Shown one piece after another: positions 23,301 through 34,800 of a stretch of 64,000 nt of DNA. Positions within the stretch are counted from its first letter, which is position 1, and each line of letters begins with the position of its first letter. A model generated the notes under the pieces. It was not told where the DNA came from. It saw only the letters and a list, made by a program, of their open reading frames with translations, and searched no databases. The position numbers and the translations under genes are program-made. The stretch is from Patiria miniata (taxonomy: Eukaryota; Echinodermata; Asteroidea; Valvatida; Asterinidae), in NCBI RefSeq assembly GCF_015706575.1, contig NW_024037059.1:37361058-37425057 (forward strand), in the 5' to 3' direction.

Positions 23301-23606
23301 CAGAGTTTTCTGTTACAGCTTTTTTTACGCAGTGTACAGTGTACAAACAAGCAGCTATTAAATACAAAAACCATTAAAAAATTGACTAGTTATTCTTTTT
23401 CTTTCACCTTTTCTTTCCTTCTATCACTTCTTGTCGTCAAAGATTCTGCCGAGACTGCCCGGAAAGAGATGACGTTCTTTTTCCCCGACTTTGACATAGA
23501 TGATTGGTACCAGAACCAGGAACCATCGTTCCGGACAGGGCAGGTCACATTCTGTGAAAGGAGAACACTTCATTATGTTGCCAAAATGGAAATTGAAAAC
23601 AGGTGA
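20301..23606 (+). CDS. NME6: Nucleoside diphosphate kinase 6 (NME6), five exons, 187 aa
   Basis: Exons 20301-20396, 20927-21033, 21500-21619, 22100-22176 and 23443-23606 join in phases 0, 2, 2, 1 into 188 codons with the stop. The product belongs to the NDK family, which moves the gamma phosphate of nucleoside triphosphates to diphosphates through a phosphohistidine; vertebrate NME6 is reported as a mitochondrial member. Recognisable blocks are LTLAIIKPDVVAHPHRL (ATP-binding region), FFFNRLVGFMSSGPI, and RFGLTDTRNATHGSDS with the active-site His131. The C-terminal FFPDFDIDDWY is the short extension that separates NME6 from the cytosolic NDKs. The length is close to human NME6. Exon 3 uses the second of two adjacent AGs (GCAGGCAG), which keeps the frame. 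Start: ATG 20301; an in-frame ATG at 20310 is an alternative. Confidence 0.95.
21811..21870 (+). repeat. tRNA-like 5' half (SINE head)
   Basis: GGGCTGGATAGCTCAGTTGG followed by TAGAGCACCGGA looks like the D-arm and anticodon stem of a tRNA, with a CCGGA/TCCGG stem around a 7-base loop. The T-arm and acceptor 3' side are missing, so this is a SINE fragment or broken tRNA copy in intron 3 of NME6. Confidence 0.5.
21880..22062. mobile_element. Truncated copy of the GGCCAAAAAA..CCGGTTTCTGG MITE family
   Basis: It matches the element at 37751-38119 in the opposite orientation, through CAGCAGCAGGATTCCAGTCA and the end ACCAGAAACCGGGTACTTTT. One end is missing. Confidence 0.65.
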
Positions 23607-23757
23607 CATGAAGTGACTTGTAATTTTGTGGAAATTGCTGCCGACTTTTGATGGACATCGTTAACCCAAGGAGGTTTTCTTTTAAACCCTCCTGCTGTCT
23701 GAGCAGGCACAGACTGTCAAAACATCAATCCTCTTCCCTGCAATGCCTTTATTTATA

Positions 23758-24136
23758 CAGGGTAAGTAAAAAAAAAAGGAAACCCAAATGGCAGGACCAA
23801 TTTTTAATGAAGTTCTGTATGTAGTACTATCAAAATCTGGGATATGAAAGCCCTGTTAATAAGCTTTCTTTTAGTACAAGAATCATTCAAATCGCTCATG
23901 TACTTTTCAAGTTGCGAAATTTTAAACACAACCACCGTTTTAAAGTTCTGTTCACGGATCACAAAAAAGGTAAGTGTTCTTTCATCAAAACGAAACATTT
24001 CACAAAGGGGTGTGTGTGAGTGTTTTCGTTTTTCTGAAAAAACACTTTCATCATCCTTGATTTCGAAAGTGCTTCATGCAGAATTTTATTAAGATGGTCC
24101 TGACAGTTGGGTTTCCTTTTTTTTTGACTCGCCCTG
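23758..24136. mobile_element. MITE with ~60-bp inverted repeats and TA duplication (Tc1/mariner-like)
   Basis: The left end CAGGGTAAGTAAAAA and the right end TTTTTGACTCGCCCTG begin inverted repeats that run about 60 bp, through GGAAACCCAAATGGCAGGAC and its complement. TA flanks both ends. The element lies just downstream of NME6 and has no coding frame. Confidence 0.8.
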
Positions 24137-24496
24137 TACACAGGCTGGTCACCAAGAGTCAGATCATATTTCTTATAGGCACTGTGACAGTCAAATTCCG
24201 TCAACAGACAAAAGCAGGTATAAATGTACATGTAAATGTAACTGGTAGATACAGCTGGCTTATCAATCTCCTACAGTCACAGTTTAGCTGTATCAAGTTT
24301 TTATAAACAGTCACAGCCAGTCAATCCTCTGTTATGAAAGCAGGGAGAAGTCAACTGTTAGAAATAGTCACTTTAATTTTTTGGACTGTTGGGATGACAT
24401 TGTTAAATTTGCCAGACAGATTGGTAGGGTTGACTATTTCATCATGTGCTGTCAACTTCCGGAGTAAATGACTAATTTTTGATACTTTTGTCGTTT

Positions 24497-24770
24497 TACA
24501 GTAGCGGATCTAGCTAGGGGTTTTTTTTTGGGGGGGAGGGGGGATTCAGCCGCTGACTATGTTATGAAACTACTCAAATGAGGCCAAACGTAATAAATAG
24601 AATGCTAAAGTTCCTCAATATATTCTTGAATTGCCTTATAATTAGAATAAAGGGGAAATCATTGTAAATTTCAAAATGTTCTGGGGGGCATGCCTCGGCC
24701 CCCAGCAGGACGTGCCTTCGGCAAGCCTTATTTAGACTCAACCGCACCCCTCCCCCACCACAGGGGTTAG
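24497..24770. mobile_element. Decayed hAT-like element
   Basis: The left part CAGTAGCGGATCTAGCTAGG resembles the CAG-n-GGCGGATCCAG end of hAT elements and is followed by T and G runs. The interior (ATGCTAAAGTTCCTCAATAT and on) is shared with 27790-27965. No clear target duplication remains. Confidence 0.5.
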
Positions 24771-24779
24771 AAGGTCACC

Positions 24780-25860
24780 AAATAGGCTACGTAATACGGG
24801 TGACACGGTGAATCAGACTATTGGTTACCAGCGATGCAACCAGCCCCAGTGGGTTGGTTCCAAATAATCGACTAGCGTAGTCAACCAACGTCAACTCGTC
24901 AGACAGAGTTCGGGCTAACTTTAGTCGAACTATGGTTAACCAGTGGTCAACAATAGTTCTTGCGCGAACTTGCCCCATGCTGAGCCGAAAGTGGAGCTAG
25001 CTCCACACATTTCCGGGGCTAGAATCGGCCCTGGCTAGCTCCTGACATAGCTCCAGAGGCGCAGTAAAGCAGCGACCAAACGACAAGTACATGTATTTTG
25101 GAAAGTAGAACCACAGTCTCTATTTCTGGTACACTCGTTTGTAAAAAGTAAAGTACAACTAAGCGATCACGCAAGGGCAGATAATTACAACTCCAACTAA
25201 ATTAAAGCACTTTTCATTGGCCCTCGCTTACTTTATACAATTGCCATTTGGGCCCATCAAATCTGCCCAGGGTACTGCTTTAAGGTTAATTGGATGTGCT
25301 TTCCTCAAAAGGATATTGTGCAGGCTTTAAGAGTCAAGCCTGCACGCTTGACTACTCTTCATTCAAGATTTTTCTGAGTACAATGCACCTTCTTATACAC
25401 GTGTGTATATGGAGAGAGTAGTGTTTATAATGGATACGAGAGATCGATCGATTCGTTCCCTACACAATTTTGTTTGCATTTTACTCGACTTGAGCTGAAC
25501 ACATTTCAGGTCGTTCACTTATTTACTTGTGCACAACTATCTTTACACATTAATTTGGCAGATCCAGGAGGGGAAGCGGAGGGGAGGGGGGCTGAAACCC
25601 GGCCTTCTGTCTCCTTGATTGGCCCCTTTATATGCCCCTTCACATCTGCCAAGATTATGGAGGGATTTATGACATGTATACAGATTGTAATAGCTGCGAT
25701 CAGGTTAATCACAATAAAGTCAGTAAAGTTCTAAAATTATTGAACATAACAGTGATCACGAATTAACCAGGATATATAATAATGATGAAATGATAAAACT
25801 GTTACAAAACTCAGAAATGCATGTATACATTATACAACAGAATATAGCCTTTCCCTACCT
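24780..25860. other. Intergenic stretch, nothing recognised
   Basis: Between NME6 and P450 gene 2, this part shows no coding frame of known family, no clear inverted repeat and no RNA gene. The GGAGGGGAAGCGGAGGGGAG purine tract near 25568 is low complexity. Confidence 0.5.
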
Positions 25861-25876
25861 ATGACCTGGCACTTAT

Positions 25877-26355
25877 GGGTGCACGCCTGTAAATAGACCA
25901 AAAATCCGTCCGCCGAGCTCATGAATAAAAGTTATACCCTCAAAATATTCTATACTAGAGAGTTCTGAGAACCATGGAATTGGGGAATTGAAGACATGTG
26001 GCACTGAACCTCTGGCCTGGACTTGGAGCTTCCAATTCTGAGCATTTTGGATGCAATCTGGCCCGAAAGTGGCGCTATTTAGCCATGTTGTGGAGGGATT
26101 CTTTTTCAAAATGGCTACTTTTCCAGTTCGGGAAACATCATTCGTTTTAGGGGTGTTCTTATTTGGGTGAGAATATCTCAAAAAGTCAATGGTCAACCCA
26201 CCCAAAATTGAAAAGAAAATGAAAGATGACATGTTGATCATCATTTTTCTGTGCAGCTTGAATACCTGTGAGAGTTCTGAGTATTTTTAAATGAATTTTG
26301 AAGTATGGACATTTAGCACTAGTGTCTATGGGAATTTATTTGCAGGCGCGCACCC
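25877..26355. mobile_element. MITE of ~480 bp, ends GGGTGCACGCCTG / CAGGCGCGCACCC
   Basis: The ends are a 13-bp inverted repeat with one mismatch, flanked by TTAT. A related copy lies inverted at 43968-44441, sharing AGAGTTCTGAG near one end and GATGATCAACATGTCATC. A more diverged relative is at 61554-62020. It lies shortly upstream of P450 gene 2. Confidence 0.75.
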
Positions 26356-26622
26356 TTATTGGAAGGTTCCCAGTTTGTGCATGCGCAGTGTTCCATGTTT
26401 GACTTTGTGATACCTGATAAACGAGGCTGCTACGCTCACGTGCATAGTCTCCTCATGCGTAGTCTCCTCGTACATGCCCATGCTGGCAACACAAGAGGTA
26501 CAGGCATAATATTCATCGGCGTACAGTGTGAAAATTTACATCACCTCGACAGGAAAAAAAAAAACAATTCAAAAGTCCCACCATAAAATCGGTCAAATTC
26601 TTCGTCCAGCCGCTTAATAGTC

Positions 26623-29600
26623 ATGGAACTGACAACCACACTTTTGGGTGCTGTCTTGCTGTTTCTGTTGTATGGAATGCTGACGATCTATCGCCGTGGT
26701 GGTACGACCAACTTGCCTCCAAGCCCGGGAACTCTCTCCTTCTTACTGAAGTTTTATATCATTCAACCGATTTTCTTCAAGGTACCGCCACATAAAATCT
26801 TCTACAGGTAAGTGATTTTATCTTCTTTTTCGTAAATCCTGGCATGGCAGCACTCCTATTCGCTATAGTCAGTTCATTTAAGTAATTCAGTAAAGTGTCT
26901 GAATATTTTGTTTGCCTTTCGTGTGAGAATGGCTGCTATCGAGTTACTGTTCATTATGGTATCTTCAAAGTCCAGCTATATAGTGTTGGTTTTTAGACTT
27001 CATTGTTTTCGTTACTTATAAAATGACTGCCGAAATGCAAAGCTTACAAGGTGGCAATATACTTTGGCTAAATATTTTCCGTAGGTATAAATGTACGTGT
27101 GTTTGGAGCGAGTGTCGAAATGTGATTCAAATCAGGGGAACATAATTATTGGTTGGATCGAATGTGGTGCCAGATTATCCGATTGTAACACACGTTATCT
27201 CCCGTGACATTCGCAAATCCGATGATGATAAGATTGTTGATGACTAGCAGCATCAGTCTGCCCGTGTGTGCCGTCAACACTAAAACACATAAGCTATAGT
27301 ATCAAGTTTGACAAAGTGCCGTGACAAATAGGATTAAGGCTATTCATCTGCGCAATGCTATGCAGATGGCCATCAAATAAATATCTATTTTTTTCGTAGC
27401 GACTCTGAGGGGGAGGGATCTAGAGCCAATATTTTTTGGGGGGGGGGGGCTAGCAGGGCGGATCCAGAAATTGTTTTTCAGGGAGGCGTGCTGAAATGTA
27501 GACTTGTTATTTTCTCCAGACACTGGGGGCTCGTGCCATTTTTTTCAATGGGGAGCGCCAATAAAATCCTACAATCAGGCACACGTACTATATGAACTAC
27601 AAATGCACCCGCTTGCCACGACTATTTCTTCAGGGGGAGACCGTTTGCATATACGTCACATTCCTACTTTTTGCTAATGCAATTTTTTGGGTGGAATTTT
27701 TTTGGGGGGGGGGGGCTAGACAAAAAAAATGGGGGGGGGGGAGCTAAAGCCCCCTCCTAGCCCCCCGTAGAACCGCCACTGGGAGGGATATGTTGCAACC
27801 ACCCCCTGTTCAGTCGCTGACTAAAATGATATACTAAAGTGGGACCAAGATTAATAAATGTAATGCTAAAGTTTCTTACTATATTTTCAAATTGCCTTAG
27901 AATCAGAAGAGAGCATCGTAGATTTCGAAATTTTCTGGGGGCCACCCACCCCACCCCCTCCCACTGGTATGTGCTATATTATAAGCACACCCTGTTTACA
28001 GCCCTCCAATATACAGGGTGGATCAAAAAAAAAGACGAAACCGAGATATTATTGCTAATTGGAACAGAAGAAGGGCACATGTGAATCAAAGGGAGATATC
28101 CTCTGCTGGGGTTGAATCTCCTCTTTAAAATGACACCCTGATCATGTTATTACATTCACAGTTGACTGAGCAGTGATCAATTTTATGAAAGGATCTATGT
28201 AGAGGCTTGCGCCACTTTTCAAATGTGTTTTTTGTAGTGTCATTTGTCACAGAGTGAAAGGCTATGGTTACCAATCAAGGCAGGTGGGGAAAAAAGTGAT
28301 TTCACCATAAGAAGTGGCGCAAGCCTCTATCTAGACCTTGCATAAAATTGGTCACTGCTCATGCAGTCAACCGTGAATGTATAAGGACACGATCAGGGTG
28401 TCATTGTAAAGAGGAGATTCAACCCTAACACAGGATATCTCCCTTTGATATACATGTGCCCTGCTTCTGTTCCAATATCTCAGTTTCGGGTGTGTTTTTT
28501 TTTATCCACCCTGTATAATCATAGGCCCATAACCAACGTTGTATGTTGTAACTTTCAGTTTTGCTCAGAAGTACGGTCCTGTCTACATCGTGGATCTTTT
28601 CTTGATGAATCTCGTCGTCATTCACGGCGCCGATACGATACAAGAAGCTTTCCACAACAGACACATTTGCGATCGGCCGCCGGTCAAGATACTGAAGCAT
28701 GTTTTGGATGGTTCAGGTAGGAACAAACACAGTGTTAACGGCAAGACAAAATGCTGTCTCGGGCAAAATGTCACAACAGGTATTTCATTAAAGGTGCACT
28801 TTTTTGTGGACATGGCCAACATGTGGAAAATGTATTTAATTCCATTATTGGCGTCACAGAAAGTCCACACAAATGTCTTACATTTTCGGAGATTGCATGT
28901 ACGTATTACCAGCTGTGAATATAATCATCGAATTGTGAGTTTGCAAGCTGTCACCGACAGTAAGTCTGGCGCCGCATGAGTAGAAAAACAGGAGGCAAGC
29001 GAAGTAACAGATTTCGTTTGTGTTATTAGATTTATGAGTTTGGATCATTAATGTCTCCAGCGTTGGGTCAAAAACTAACCCTTAACCTTACCCGAAATCA
29101 AGGTTGAGCCACTGACAATTTATTGCATGTTGCGAAAGGATTTGGGGAATGGCGAAATCGTTTGTTCACTGTTGAAAATGTGATTATCGTTGTTGCAAAC
29201 CAGGATCCTTGAAAGCTAGCATAACCTGTCGTGAACATTAATTTATCCAACGGGGCATGCACAGTGCCCAGCGCCCAGCGGCGTAGCGTGCGCCCAACCC
29301 GAAAAATACCGCCCCCCCCCCTCCCAAGTTGCCCCTACTGGAAATGTGGCAATTGTGGAAAATCACGAAACAGTGATTATCGGGCTTAACACAAAGTGCC
29401 TTTTTTGCACATTTAAATTTATTTTTTGGTGATTGCCTGTTTATTTTAACGTCCTGTGGAACGAGCAAAACCTATTGTATGACGATGAACATTAATTCGG
29501 TTATGAACAGCGCCCCCATTGGTTCCAGCTCCTCCCTCCAGCTCCCTACTCATGAAGTGAAGAGATTAAAAAATAAACTATGTACATGTACTATGTAATT

Positions 29601-32235
29601 GTGTAACACTCGCCACAAACCCTGTTTTCTGCCAACTTCATTATAACAATTGTTGACTCTGATATGAAGTTAACTATAAATATTAGGGAACGCAACAATA
29701 TAAATCGAATTTGCAATGTCTGGATAACAATGCAAATTTTGATTGCTTTGTCTTGACATATTAAATTATGTTATCACAACATTTGGTTTTCCTTCTGTTG
29801 GTTATAACATTGTGATCGGCATAAGGTTAAACAAAAGTACACGTGTTTAATACAGGAATAGCATTTTCGTCCGGAGAAGTGTGGAAGATTCAGCGGAGGA
29901 TCGCAATGACCTTCATGAAGACTTTCGGCTTAAACAAGACGGAATTTGAAGACCGGGTTTCCGTAGAAGCTGACCACCTTGTGGCTGAGGTGGCCAAGCA
30001 CGAAGGCCAGCCGTTCAGCCCCTACGTCCTGATGGCCAATGCCGTCTCCAACGTCATCTGTCAGGCGGTCTTCGGTCAGCGCTACGACTACGCCGATCCG
30101 CAATTCAAGCGGCTACTGGGGGCGATCTACCGCAACATCCAGCTGATCGGGGGAGTCACGGGGGCCCTGCAGGTGATGCCTGGCTCCCAGTGGTACGGCA
30201 GGTTCTTGCCTCCGGTCAGGGAGACCGGGGAAAACTTCAAGCTCATCTACGACTTCACCCGGAGTGTCGCGGAAGAGCACAGGAAAAGCTTCGATCCGGA
30301 GCACCCACGGGACTTCATCGACGTGTACTTACGGGAGACGGAGTCGTCTGCGGAAAAGAAGTCCAAGGTGAATCTGAACGACCTGTGCGCCACGGTAGGG
30401 GATCTCTTCATGGCTGGAACGGAGGCCACGTCGACAACGGTTCGATGGGGAATGCTTTACATGATGGCGTATCCGGAAATACAACAAAGGGTACGTAGAC
30501 CTATCTAAAATCTGCATGTACTCTTCATCAAAGAGACACTAGATCTAGAGCTGGCCAAACTTGGACTGTCTCTTTTTGATTAGACTTCAAGAGGAATATT
30601 CGAGGAATTATTGACATTAATACGAGAGGGCACCGTCGGCACGTAATATTTGTTCTTTTATAATTAAACTATTTCATTGTTAATCAACAATGACAGCAAT
30701 GGCTGTGAATGCTATAAGGGGCCAACAGGCAGTCGGTGATGCTCTCATTCTATGCCTGAAAGAAAATCTGATACATAGAGGAAAAACCATTGTGACACAT
30801 ACAAATCTGGTTCATTTCAAAGCAAAGGGGCTCTATTGATAAATGTTTCCTATTACTTCTCCCGTTTTACGGTTTGTTTTGCTTCTTGACACACCATGGG
30901 TAGATTCAGGATGAGATCGATCGTGTGGTGGGCAGAGACCGATTCCCCAACATGTCCGACCGAAGTCAGCTTCCCTACACGGAGGCAACCATGCTCGAGA
31001 TACTCCGCCTGGGTAACGTGGTTCCCCTTGGGGCGCCCCACCAGGCCTCCGCAGATACCACCATTGGCGGGTACCGCATTCCGAAGGGCAGCATCGTGTT
31101 CGCCAATATTGGCATGCTCGGCTTTGATGACAAGACCTTCCCAGAGCCGGAGAAGTTCAAGCCGGAGAGGTTCCTAGACGAAGCCGGGCAGCTAACCCAG
31201 CAGAAGAACGACATGATACCTTTCTCCACAGGTAAGGACGTTTGATAAAAAGGCGAATGTAAACAAAGAACAAGTTGGAGCGATAGGTATTGTAAACCAT
31301 TTTTCATATCTTCCCTCAAACTAACACCAGTGGCTATAATTCTACGAGTTGAACCGATTACAAAATATACATGTATACGGAACAAGCCTAGCAAAATCAG
31401 GCGTATCGCTGGTTACAATAGCTAACTGTGCATATTAGGGAGCCCGAGGGATAATCAAGATCTTTTCATTGTTCATGTTTTCACCATCGGATATAGCCTA
31501 TTTTAGTGCGCAGGCGTACGTTCCGTCGCTACTATTAGTCGACCAATGGTAATTAGTCGAACTTGCTCAATATGTGACGGTTCTCAAACTTCTGATGACG
31601 CCGATGCCCGTGCAAGCATGCCGCTTGCCAATCCACATGTGCACCACGATATTCTGAAACCGATCCATTAAGCCCCGCCCCATGGTGTTCTATCCAATCA
31701 CAGCCGTGATTTATGCCCGACATGTACGCGCGTATGACGCGCGCGCGCCGGCTGGACCATACAGTGTGACATTGGAGAGCAGCACGTGCGCAGTGGGCGG
31801 GGCTTACTGGATCGGTGTGATAACACATCGTTGGAAGGAGCTCTTCCATAGGCGCATGCGTAATTATTGCAAAGTATATAATAGCCAACAGTAAGTTATG
31901 CGAATATCTTTGGTTCGTGACTATTACCTCGCAAATTCGCCATCTTCCGATTGTCTCTTGTGTGACAAAACAAAAAGTGGGCGTTACGACGCCTTCCTTC
32001 GTTCAGAATATGGCCTAGTGAACCAATGGCGAGTTTTGCTCTTAATCCCGCAGGTCCGCGCATGTGCATCGCCGAGACAATGTCCCGGACGGAGCTCTTT
32101 GTCTTCTTCACTCGTCTGATCCACCGGTTCACCTTCAGGAAACCAGCCCAGGCCCCGCCCATCTCCTTCCAGGGCGTGCCAGGGATCACCCTCTCTCCCC
32201 TGCCCTTCGAAATTTGCGCCGTTCCTCGAAAGTAG
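26623..32235 (+). CDS. Cytochrome P450, CYP2 clan (P450 gene 2), five coding exons, 493 aa
   Basis: Exons 26623-26807, 28559-28716, 29856-30490, 30910-31231 and 32054-32235 join in phases 2, 1, 0, 1. Visible are an N-terminal membrane segment (LLGAVLLFLLYGMLTIY), the hinge LPPSPG, the C-helix WKIQRR, the I-helix AGTEATSTT (301-309), the K-helix EILR (356-359), FKPERFLD, and the haem loop PFSTGPRMCIAE with Cys438. It is a paralog of P450 gene 1: both share NVICxxVxGxRYxYxDP, LPYTEAT and PFEICAVPR. Two oddities are seen. The I-helix threonine that helps deliver protons in CYP2 enzymes (position after Glu304) is alanine, and the glycine after the haem-loop C-I is alanine (CIAE). The protein is otherwise whole, so it may be active with altered chemistry. 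Exon 3 is GC-rich relative to its surroundings. Introns 1 and 4 carry transposons. Confidence 0.95.
27390..27965. mobile_element. Decayed hAT-like element serving as host for a second insertion
   Basis: The part 27790-27965 matches 24533-24700 (CGCTGACTA, ATGCTAAAGTTYCT, AAATTGCCTTA). A second hAT-like element (27420-27781) is inserted within it. It lies in intron 1 of P450 gene 2. Confidence 0.5.
27420..27781. mobile_element. hAT-like element, inverted relative of 2743-3157, with GGAGGGAT duplication
   Basis: The interior matches the complement of 2743-3157 (ACGACTATTTCTTC, GCCAATAAAATCCTA), and the right end is TAGAACCGCCACTG. GGAGGGAT flanks it at 27412-27419 and 27782-27789, an 8-bp duplication as for the first copy. 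The left end lacks about 11 terminal bases. Confidence 0.7.
28014..28513. mobile_element. 500-bp palindromic MITE with TA duplication in P450 intron 1
   Basis: The ends CAGGGTGGATCAAAAAAAAA and TTTTTTTTTATCCACCCTG are inverted and flanked by TA. The arms pair for about 230 bp, for example GAGGCTTGCGCCACTT near 28202 against AAGTGGCGCAAGCCTC near 28312. It ends 45 bp before exon 2 of P450 gene 2. Confidence 0.85.
31659..31816. mobile_element. MITE with ACCGATCCATTAAGCCCCGCCC end, in P450 intron 4
   Basis: The ends ACCGATCCATTAAGCCCCGC and GCGGGGCTTACTGGATCGGT are inverted repeats with one mismatch. It is the same family as 5641-5833. Confidence 0.75.
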
Positions 32236-32402
32236 GCCGACTGGGAGAGGGGGGGAAGATCCATCAAATTTTGACTCCTACAATGAAATCTGTTAGGACT
32301 CTTGGAATCATGCACATTTTTGTTTGTTAATTGTTTTTATTATATTGTCCTGTTTATTGTGCAGGGAATTTCTCGATTAATGGTTTTCCCGTTTACTGAA
32401 CA

Positions 32403-32408
32403 AATAAA
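32403..32408 (+). promoter_or_regulatory. Polyadenylation signal of P450 gene 2
   Basis: AATAAA lies 168 bp after the stop codon of P450 gene 2, the first canonical signal downstream. Confidence 0.5.
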
Positions 32409-32540
32409 CTATGGTGTAAACGATACTGTTCAATTGCAACTCCGATCGAAAGCTTGGAGTTTTTAACAAGAAGTTTTAAATTCATCGCATTTGCAGCAAT
32501 GTTCTCTCAAAGACGAACTTTACTTTTTTTTGTACAATAT

Positions 32541-32742
32541 ACCTTTCTCGGGGTACGCCATCTTGAAAATCAAAGCGAGGCATATAACGCAAACAAACAT
32601 GGCGGCGCGTAAATAGTGTGCGCGTATGCGAGAGTCTCTCGTTCACGTCACGTCACCGCACATACTACGCTACATGCTATCCATGTTTGTGCGCGTTATA
32701 TGCCTCGCTTTGATTTTCAAGATGGCGTACCCTGAGAAAGGT
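32541..32742. mobile_element. Palindromic MITE, ends ACCTTTCTCGGGGTACGCCA
   Basis: Arms of about 60 bp pair through CATCTTGAAAATCAAAGCGA and its complement TCGCTTTGATTTTCAAGATG around a ~80-bp centre rich in CG. The family is unknown. Confidence 0.75.
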
Positions 32743-32756
32743 CTCTAGTATACAAA

Positions 32757-32910
32757 TATTGAATGCTTCGAGTGGTGTAGTAAAACTAGCCTCCCGAGGT
32801 GATCCATGGACCATTCTATTTTCCCGAGGCGAAGCCGAGGGAAAATAGAATGGTCCATGGATCACCGAGGGAGGCTAGTTATACTTCACCACGAGATAAA
32901 GCATTCAATA
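32757..32910. repeat. Core-hairpin element, copy 1 (GAGGCGAAGCCGAG at 32826-32839)
   Basis: A near-perfect hairpin of about 150 bp. From outside in: an outer arm TATTGAATGCTTCGAG, a separator CCCGAGG, a 28-bp inner arm starting GGTGATCCATGG, then the core GAGGCGAAGCCGAG, and back. The right flank (to about 33093) is shared with the copy at 52225-52378: TATTTGTTTTATAACACTTC, then TTTCAATACAAAATTGGTG. It lies downstream of P450 gene 2. Confidence 0.85.
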
Positions 32911-33179
32911 TTTGTTTTATAACACTTCACCCACAGATTCTGCTTGATTTTAATATTTTACATTATTTAAATCTGAACACAGTTGAAATAAACTTCAATT
33001 TCAATACAAAATTGGTGGAAAATGTATTTCTCTCTTAAAAACTACCCCTTCACGAAATGTTTGAACCCAAGTCTGCGGCGCACTCTCTTTGGAAAGACTT
33101 TTTTTGACCTGACGTATGATCTGACTTTGCGCCGGCATATACTATCGAATTCACACTAGCACTGTACAAGAGTCGCCCA

Positions 33180-33345
33180 GGCGCGGATCCAGGGTGTTCG
33201 GGGGTCACACCACCCCCACCCCCAGCTCTGTCAAAAAGATTGTGCATAGAAATTGCTTTAAGAAATAACGCAATCCCCCCCCCCCCCCCTATCTCTCCGA
33301 CACCCCAAAAAACATACTGGTATCGTGACGTCCGACTGTGCACAA
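33180..33345. mobile_element. hAT-end-like fragment
   Basis: CAGGCGCGGATCCAGGGTG followed by G- and C-rich sequence matches the hAT-like end found at 2743 and 34376. The other end is not identified. Confidence 0.4.
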
Positions 33346-33679
33346 AATACGGACAGGACAGAGGCAGCTTGGTTAGGGGGTATTTTGTATACTATTCTTT
33401 TATATAGTATTGATATATAACATCACATCTTTATTTGTTCCCGTATAATATTGTACATGTATATGGCGTTTCTTACGTCAATTGCAAATTACGCCATTAA
33501 TAATGGCAGTCATATTGATCGAAAGAAACTTAATTTTGATTATAGTCAATTATCAAATATTCATTGATTTTTGATATGGACCTTTGTCTCGTTTTTAATA
33601 TCACCGTATAGATGTACATATCAAACTAAACCAAATTTAGTTTAATAAAATAAAGAGGATAAAAAAAATCGAAAAGTTA

Positions 33680-34120
33680 TGTGCTAGCCAAGCATTCAGG
33701 GATCGGTCTGAGCCATAACAATGCCCCAGCCAATCCCTTAGGGCTCTTCCGGGTCCTCGGCGTTCCCGACCAATACACACTTCCTTCCCTATCCATCCAT
33801 ATAACCCCGGAGGGCCAGGCACCATGTAAAAGCAAAGAGCTAAGGGAGGAACAGGGCGGCACCATAAGCCCTGATCCCCCGAGTGGACCACATGCCCTGA
33901 ACCTGTACGAAGGCGCCAACCTGGAACTCACGGACAGTACCAGCAGCAGTGCTTACCGATTAAGCTAAGGTACTGTTGGTATTTTACGACGGGAAATAAA
34001 ACATCTTATAAAGACAGAATGCGTGGTTTGAAAAGCAACAAAAGACACCGACGGGATTCGAACCCGGGCTCCGCGATTCGTGGCGACGAATCTTACCACT
34101 AGGCCATTCCGCTTCCTTAG
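33680..34120 (-). repeat. tRNA-derived SINE-like sequences
   Basis: On the minus strand, 34120-34048 reads GAATGGCCTAGTGGTAAGAT (A box) and GGGTTCGAATCCCG (B box), and 33975-33900 reads TTAGCTTAATCGGTAAGCAC. The latter is followed downstream by GC-rich sequence to about 33680. Both look like tRNA-derived SINE heads. Neither closes a full cloverleaf. Confidence 0.5.
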
Positions 34121-34375
34121 AGTTCTTGTCAAAAACTATTTGTCTTAATAGGCAGAGAAACGTGGAACATTGCTGTGTGCATCTGTTTTGGCTCCATGGA
34201 CGAAAATAAGTCGACATTTCGGCCAATAATGAGCAAACTGTTGTCATTTGTTTGGAAAATTCCATACGGCTACCCCGTTAATCGTAGGCTTATACGCGTG
34301 TGCTAAACATACTCATCGTTACGCAACAGTCGGAACACCATTAGGCTATTTTTTTTTAAAGGAATCAGGTGCGTT

Positions 34376-34420
34376 CAGGGGCGGATCCAGGAATGTTTGG
34401 GGGGGGGGGTCCAGGCCCGT
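34376..34420. mobile_element. hAT-like end fragment
   Basis: CAGGGGCGGATCCAGGAATG with a following G run is the consensus-like left end of a hAT family. I do not see the partner end. Confidence 0.45.
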
Positions 34421-34589
34421 CAGATGTTTGTATCCGATTGATGCAGACAGGCGGACCGTGTTATTGTTATAATAATTATAAATATATTATGGGTGAAAAC
34501 CGTGGGAGTCCCCAATCCGCAAGCCAACGTCGGACCACCGGTGGCTGGGGAGCGGCTTGTCGGCATCGGCACGCCGACCCAAACCATTA

Positions 34590-34800
34590 GCGGTCCGCCA
34601 GTGGTAGGCCAGTGGCATGCCTCAGGGCCAGTGGCCTGCCGCTCCAAAACCGCCGGCGGACCAACAGCGGCAATCAGCGGCATACCACCGGCGGTCTACC
34701 GCTCTAAAATCGCCAGCGGACCATTAGAGGCAGTCAGCGGTATACCACCGGCGGTCTACCGCTCCAAAACCGCCAGCGGACCACCAGTGGCAATCAACGT
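34590..34800. repeat. 60-bp minisatellite
   Basis: ATACCACCGGCGGTCTACCG recurs at about 34682 and 34742 (60 bp apart), with a diverged copy before it. The repeat keeps a 128-codon frame open from 34493, but the peptide is simply the repeat and matches no family, so I do not call a gene. Confidence 0.7.
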
